A DNA stretch of 64,000 nt from positions 28,585,501 through 28,649,500 of the forward strand of contig CM050446.2 in the NCBI GenBank assembly GCA_027563935.2. Direction: 5' to 3'. The position numbers were made by a program, and so were the translations under genes. Position 1 is the first letter of the stretch; every line of letters starts with the position of its first letter. Origin of the DNA: Costus lasius. Its lineage: Eukaryota; Streptophyta; Magnoliopsida; Zingiberales; Costaceae. The notes under the pieces were generated by a model, which was given only the letters and a program-made list of their open reading frames with translations, was not told the origin of the DNA and searched no databases. Shown in pieces: positions 59,406-64,000 of this stretch.

Positions 59406-60381
59406 GATAAAGTCAAACAAAAAAGTGATATATTAATATTGATCTCTCGCAACATGCCAGTCCATCAATAAGTTTTTGGAGTTGCTCACCTGTGCTCAAT
59501 CTCTAGTCACTATCAACGGCTCCAACATTATCTCTTATTCCTTTCCTTCTTGTGAAAAAAGCTGCCTGGATAACCTCCCATTGCCAATTTTCTATCCTTA
59601 CCCTCACTAAAAGAATGAAAGGTAATCAATGCGTGCAGACGAAGAAGTCAACTACCAATCAAACCCATCATTATTTGCCACACCACCTTGCCTCTCGTTA
59701 CTCTTCAAGAACTTATCTTAGACAAAATGACTACTACCATAGTGAAATTGTTGTACTCTAGCTCCACTAATTGTCACTGATCATTATTTGCCACACCACC
59801 TTGCCTCTCGTTACATTACTCCATGTAACACACATTGTTTAGAACTAATCCTATGACTAGGTTGTTGGTGCAGAAGAAAAAAAAAAGAATCTAAGGTGGT
59901 CACGTAGTTACCCCATGAGTACAAAAAAAAAAGTTACGAACATCACAACAAATGATAAAAAGCATGAAAAGAAATGAAAAAAGGATGATCTATATTTTTT
60001 AAAAAAAAAAGAAGGAAAATTTGTAGAAAGAAAAATTCTTGTCTTTACTTTTGGATTTGTATACATATCAAAATCTAGAGGGGGGCGCAAATCTTAAAAA
60101 CTTGAAAGGTTTAAAACATATGACATCTCAGGCATTATTGAGGAAACCTAAATCCGCACCTGCAACGGAGGGGGATTGAGCGGCAGCTTCTGGCGCCGCC
60201 CTTGATCAGCTGGCGAGGTTCCCTTATCGTCGGAGGCGGTAGAGATGGCGGCCATGCGGATGGCCAAACGGTCAGGCGCGCGGCGAGCGGCGGAGTGGAA
60301 GGCGGAGGATCTCAGAAGCAGCATCTCCTGGTTCGCTGAGGGGGAATTTGTAAGGGAAAGGAGCGGCATCAGATATGACAC
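52982..60381 (-). CDS. PLP-dependent aminotransferase (kynurenine/glutamine transaminase-like), two exons
   Basis: Exon 1 is 60381-60160 (donor GTGCGG), exon 2 is 54133-52982 (acceptor CCTGCAG), phase 0; 457 codons from the first ATG. The join gives PPPLQ|VAKRLEDFKTTIFTQMS, normal for the family. Fold type I landmarks: AINLGQGFPNFDGPEFV, YARGYGVPELNSAIA, TVTSGCTEAIAATM, MINTPHNPTGKMF, FTDEVYDKLAFE, the Schiff-base lysine in NSLGKTFSLTGWKIGW, and the carboxylate-binding Arg in LVRFTFCKDE. It would move an amino group from an amino acid (Met, Gln, aromatic or kynurenine types) to a 2-oxo acid. The N-terminus is Ser/Ala/Arg-rich and could be an organelle targeting peptide; ATGs at codons 5 and 20 are alternative starts. 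The 6-kb intron holds a copia fragment. Core intact. Confidence 0.93.
54134..57049. other. Intron of the aminotransferase gene, proximal half
   Basis: Mostly AT-rich. 55120-55270 is a dispersed element with TACGGTACTGATATACCG and TAGGTACCAACC motifs. 55860-56850 is less AT-rich and may be old LTR sequence, but no ends were found. Confidence 0.4.
57050..58146 (+). pseudogene. Copia RT-RNase H 3' fragment in the aminotransferase intron
   Basis: Reading in broken frames: KFDYSIFICQEPSTIVI and LAIYVNDILFIGTDTN (57100-57200; the usual YVDD is YVND here), then FPNVDYAECIPDTRSILGFY near 57618, and the NPIFHGRTYHIKVECPF region near 57850. The last motif is present twice (57840-57905 and 57930-57990), a tandem duplication of about 100 bp. 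The fragment ends with the polypurine tract GAGGGGGAA at 58138-58146. Dead copy, antisense to the host gene. Confidence 0.75.
58147..58300 (+). repeat. Start of a copia 3' LTR after the polypurine tract
   Basis: TGTTGGATAGTGGGG follows the purine tract directly. The other end of the LTR could not be fixed. Confidence 0.45.
59365..59399 (+). repeat. (AG)n microsatellite
   Basis: About 17 AG units in the aminotransferase intron. Confidence 0.9.
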
Positions 60382-61423
60382 GCTATCTCTTCCTTATTCC
60401 GGTGAGATTGGAGCTCGTCGCCCTTGAATCCAAGATGTGATGGGGGTCAGAGTCGAAATTTTTTTTTATTCAAGGTCCAACAGAGCTATCTTAGGTTGGC
60501 TCCATCCCAACCATCTATCTTCCATTCTAAAAAAGGTTCATAACGGAGCAGCGTTTGCTCCTGTTAACATTTCTCTCCCCTCAATAAACCCTTCTTTCTC
60601 CTCCATAAACCCTAATTTTCATCACCTAAACACACTCTCTCCTCATTCAAAAAAGCTGTCTCTTGCATTTTTTCATCTCTTGCTGCACTTCTCACCGATG
60701 GCGGCGGCTTGTAAAAAATTTTCTCGTTGTCGTCGAACTCGCCAAAGAAGTCCCTCTACCCTCGCCGGCATCTCCTCTCTTCCCTCCTCACACTCTCCTC
60801 ACTATCTTATCTCCCATTATACGTTCATCGCCAATGAGCAAAAATTTGCCCTAACTGTCATGCTGCTCGCTCCACCACTTTTGCCACTTCAATTGATCAT
60901 CGCCAAATCAGGAAAGCCAATTTCTTTTACTTCGTAGTCATTTAAGGATAAATCAAAATTTTTAAATTTTTTTAAAATTATTTTTACTTCGTAGAAATTC
61001 TATTCACTATCGAAGAAATTTTTATCAAATACATGAAAAATTAGTTTAGGTGTTATTGTCAAATATTATTATAATGATCATGCTCATGCAATTTTTTTTA
61101 AAATTTTTAGAACTTTTTTATTTCGTAGAAATTATTGTCAATATCGTAGAAATGCATGTCAAATTAACTAAAAAATTGAGTTAGAGAATGATTTTAGTCT
61201 TAAACAGTTATTACAATGATTATGAGACTTTTTTACATTTTATTTGAAATTTTTAATTTCATAGAAATTCTAGTCAATATCGTAGAAATTCGTGTCAAAT
61301 ACAATCAAAAATTAAGTTAGTGGTTGTTTGTTAGCCTGAAATAGTTATTATAATTACAACAATGATTATGCTATTTTTTTTATTTTTTCAGAATTATTAC
61401 CTCTGCACAAGTTCTAAGACACT
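60382..61423. other. Region between the divergent aminotransferase and FAR1-like genes
   Basis: It should hold both promoters. 60570-60700 is pyrimidine-rich with AAACCCTAA (60607-60615), a telo-box-type element usual near plant transcription starts. The 166-codon frame at 60437-60937 has no recognisable domain; an ATG at about 60699 (AAACKKFSRCRRTRQ) might be a 5' exon of the FAR1-like gene, unproven. Confidence 0.4.
60981..61300 (+). repeat. Three tandem units of about 135 bp with 'cgtagaaatt'
   Basis: Units start (CG/CA)TAGAAATT at about 60990, 61124 and 61260, each followed by ...TCAATATCGTAGAAAT-like sequence and TCAAATACA. They share the CGTAGAAAT motif with the 208-bp array downstream of the FAR1-like gene. 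Confidence 0.75.
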
Positions 61424-62173
61424 ATGAAGAAAGGAAAGAAGCCGATGATGTACAATAAGATCTTCGGTTGGGATTCATCAGACGATAAAGTATTTCTTGA
61501 AATCAACTCGAATACTATAAAATTGGTAAGTAAAAATCTAAATGATAGTGTGAATTTTATTTAGGGTAATTTTTAAATGATTTAATTATCGTGCCAGGAA
61601 GTGGATGATATGGAAGCATCAGTTAAAGTTGAGCCAGTTGAGACAGTTGAGCTAGTGGAAAATAGTGCTGAACCTGTGGTTGGTATGACATTATGTGCAA
61701 ACCCCATTGTTGGTATGACATTTGATAATGAAATTGAAGCATATAATTTTTACAATGACTATGCAAAAAGAATGGGGTTTAGTATAAAGAAACACCATAT
61801 GGAGCGTAGGAAAGACGGGAGTTTGAAATTTCGTAAATTTTCTTGTAGCAAACAAGGTTTACGACAAATTCATAGAACACATGTCACTATAAGACCACAA
61901 CCCGAGACAAGAACAGATTGCTTGGCTCGAGTAGAATTCAAAATTGACATGAATAACATTTGGACATTATCTAAATTTGTTGCTTGCCATAACCATCCAA
62001 TGACTAGTCCAAACAAAGTTTACATGCTTAGATCACATAGGAAAATTTTGCCTTACCAACGTGCACTTATTGATCAGATGGCAGAATCAGGTATCAACAA
62101 AGTCAAATATAACTATAAGACCCCCACCTACAAAGAAGGGACCGAAAGAGAAAAGAAAGAAAAATGTCCTTGA
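61424..62173 (+). CDS. FAR1-type DNA-binding domain protein (short form)
   Basis: Exon 1 61424-61525 (MKKGKKPMMYNKIFGWDSSD...) splices by GTAAGT and CCAG to exon 2 at 61598. Exon 2 carries an acidic stretch (VEPVETVELVENSAEPVVG) and then a FAR1 domain: FDNEIEAYNFYNDYAKRMGF, KFRKFSCSKQG, RTDCLARVEF, WTLSKFVACHNHPM. The zinc-binding Cys, Cys and HNH pattern is present. The frame stops at 62173. No MULE transposase or SWIM domain follows, so this is about 225 aa against 600-800 for full FAR1/FRS proteins. A +1 frame from about 62110 has a basic tail (KKGPKEKRKKNVLERRPKRT) like FRS C-termini. Either a domesticated short regulator or a deleted transposon gene. Confidence 0.65.
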
Positions 62174-62338
62174 AAGAAGACCCAAAAGGACTGGTACAAC
62201 AAAGTCAAGCCCAAGCATACCTCCTACTAATAGCCAAGTTCATACCGGATTACCAACAACATAGGTTTGCACATTTACATGGACTCTGCATGCTACCAAT
62301 TGCTAATTAGCTCAACTCACACAATTTTTCATTGTAGA

Positions 62339-62619
62339 TGATGTTACCAAGCAGCTATATACATCCAACACAGCCTTATATTTCTTATACTATGATGATG
62401 GGAGCCACATCTTTTTACGTAAATATACTAACTTGCAAAATTTCAATAGAGCTACCAAATTGCAATTGTCGATTGCTGACAAATAATCTATTTATCTTTA
62501 TGCAGTGCTCAGACAAAGGATCTATCATATCAGGCCAACAAAATCAAACACAGGAACATGACAAAGGATCTCTCATATCAGGCCAACAAAATCAAACACA
62601 AGAACATCCATGTCTGTGA
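62339..62619 (+). CDS. Possible 3' exons of the FAR1-like gene
   Basis: TTGTAG at 62332-62337 precedes ATGATGTTACCAAGCAGC; a later TATGCAG precedes 62506. The second piece encodes two 16-residue repeats (DKGSIISGQQNQTQEH) from a perfect-length 48-bp duplication (62512-62607), ending at TGA 62617-62619. The exon connection is not proven; it could be noncoding. Confidence 0.3.
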
Positions 62620-62849
62620 CAACAAACTTGTGTGGAACGAAGCAAACAAAGAATCTATTTATCTTCTTAACTCTTCTTGTTGTAACTAGTTAAATATTAT
62701 TGTTCATCTATTTGTACTATGAAATTTAGCATTTGTGAATGTGTGAAGCACATTATGTGGACTGCTTAATATGGTTTGTGATTTAACCTATTAAAATTCT
62801 GGATATCATGTTGTATTTATCTATGAATGTGTGAAGCACAATGTATATC

Positions 62850-63600
62850 ATAGAAAAATTCTGGATATCGTAGAATTCTAATAGAATATCGTAGAAATTA
62901 TCCTGTATATTGTAGGAAAATTCTGGGATATCATAGAAATCATTCTATATATTGTAGAAATATGTTAGAATATTGTAGAAATCATAGACAAAAATCCTAT
63001 ACACCGTATAACTGCTCTGGACATCATAAAAAAATTAGAACACTTTGTATACAACTTACAAGATATCGTAGAAATTATCCTGTTTATTGTAGAAAAATTC
63101 TAGGATATCGTAGAAATCATTCTGTATATTGTAGAAATATGTTAGAATATTGTAGAAATCATCCTGTATATCGTAGAAAATCCTGGATATCATAGACAAA
63201 AATCCTATATACCGTAGAAATGCTCTGGACATCATAAAAAAATTACAACACATTGTATACAACTTAAAAGATATCGTAGAAATTATCCTGTTTATTGTAG
63301 AAAAATTCTAGGATATCGTAGAAATCATTCTATATATTGTAGAAATATGTTAGAATATTGTAGAAATCATCCTGTATATCGTAGAAAATCCTGGATATCA
63401 GAGACAAAAATCCTATATACCGTAGAACTGCTCTGGACATCGTAAAAAAATTACAACACATTGTATACAACTTACAAGATATCGTAGAATTCTAATAGTA
63501 TATTGTAGAAATTATCCTATATATTGTAGAAAAATTCTACGATATCGTAGAAATCATTCTGTATATCGTAGAAAAATCTTGGATATCATAGACAAAAATC
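62850..63600 (+). repeat. Tandem array, 208-bp unit built from 'tatcgtagaaat'
   Basis: GTATACAACTTA occurs at 63047, 63255 and 63463, exactly 208 bp apart. Each unit contains about nine near-copies of a 20-30 bp step TATCGTAGAAAT(T/C)ATCCTGTATATTG. Partial units lie on both sides. The ORFs of Tyr/Arg/Asn repeats on both strands are artefacts of the repeat. Confidence 0.85.
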
Positions 63601-63702
63601 ACAAAGATTATGAAAACAACCTTATAACCAATATATTTATAAATTCTTTTCCAAAATAATTACAACACATTATATACAACTTACATCAGTTTAGGAAATT
63701 GA

Positions 63703-63963
63703 TTAACATTTACCATACTCACTCTCCAAAAGTCCCCTAAAGAGTTCTAAACTTGTAATGGCCCTAAGCCTTGGCATATCAGACTGTGAAAAATCAAAAT
63801 CCTTGTTGCTACATAGATAATCCATGTACTTCATTGTAAAAATACCACAATCTGCACTATCATATTGTTTGGGGCAGTTTTCTTCCCAAGTCAGTGGCCA
63901 ATGCCCTATATCAATGCTGCCATTCTTGGTTTGGAGTTTAAAATGTGACCTTAATATAGCAAC
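63703..63963 (-). CDS. Ulp1/C48 SUMO-protease-like gene, last exon
   Basis: On the minus strand, after a pyrimidine tract and CTTTTAG acceptor (63970-63964), an 86-codon frame runs to TAA at 63705-63703. It reads WPLTWEENCPKQYDSADCGI, FTMKYMDYLCSN, FDFSQSDMPRLR. The Q...DSADCG segment is the conserved C48 block with the catalytic Cys; the His-Asp part must be upstream, beyond the window. Such proteases cut SUMO conjugates; in plants many copies are carried by Mutator-like and other transposons. It is not Met-started, as expected for an internal or last exon, and no lesion is seen. Confidence 0.75.
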   Translation of the reverse strand, partial: VAILRSHFKLQTKNGSIDIGHWPLTWEENCPKQYDSADCGIFTMKYMDYLCSNKDFDFSQSDMPRLRAITSLELFRGLLESEYGKC

Positions 63964-64000
63964 CTAAAAGGAAAAAAATAATTTGTTAAATGCATCATTA

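Noticed and set aside
60437..60937. 166-codon plus-strand ORF upstream of the FAR1-like gene
   Set aside because: Ser/Pro/Leu-rich with no domain, in a pyrimidine-rich promoter-like region; kept only as a possible 5' exon note.
62850..63600. Regular direct repeats that could recall a CRISPR array
   Set aside because: The repeats are nested 20-30 bp steps within a 208-bp unit without unique spacers, in a plant nuclear context.

Overview
This is a window of a large, transposon-rich flowering-plant nuclear genome. The evidence is spliced genes with GT-AG introns of up to about 9 kb, nested Ty1/copia and Ty3/gypsy (Athila-type) retrotransposons primed by plant tRNA-type sites, a LINE, PIF/Harbinger remnants, a FAR1-domain gene and a Ulp1-type protease. 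The general look (long introns stuffed with repeats, AT-rich spacers) would suit a monocot such as a palm, but the species cannot be read from the sequence.

Layout. 1-4080 is the 5' half of an Athila-like gypsy element on the minus strand, inserted in a decayed LINE (4081-8324). The LINE is itself split inside its C-terminal zinc-finger region by a 2.2-kb solo LTR (5712-7942). 9365-28336 is a copia element with 294-bp LTRs and 5-bp target duplications. Inside its gag lies a complete 13.5-kb Athila-like element (10327-23854) with about 2-kb LTRs, gag, protease, reverse transcriptase/RNase H, integrase and an extra env-position ORF. All these element genes carry stops or frameshifts. 28.3-31.5 kb is very AT-rich, with a decayed minus-strand coding relic that may be pararetrovirus-like.

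Host genes. 31662-51914 (+) is a 12-exon gene of about 20 kb for a 328-aa YbaK/ProX-type prolyl-tRNA-editing protein. Its introns hold microsatellites, short dispersed repeats, an antisense copia element and PIF/Harbinger relics. Converging on it is a two-exon PLP-dependent class I/II aminotransferase of the kynurenine/glutamine transaminase type (60381-52982, -), with a 6-kb intron that contains a copia 3' end. From 61424 (+) there is a short FAR1 DNA-binding-domain gene flanked by arrays of a CGTAGAAAT-type repeat. The last exon of a Ulp1 (C48) protease-like gene lies at 63703-63963 (-). The FAR1/Ulp1/repeat combination suggests Mutator-like transposon material.

How it fits together. The two metabolic or translation-quality genes look intact after splicing and are probably the only conventional host genes here; nearly everything else is layered mobile DNA. 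I see no CRISPR, operon or prokaryotic system. The most informative signals are the exact insertion joints, an LTR-divergence order that contradicts the nesting order, and the FAR1-repeat-Ulp1 block at the right edge.
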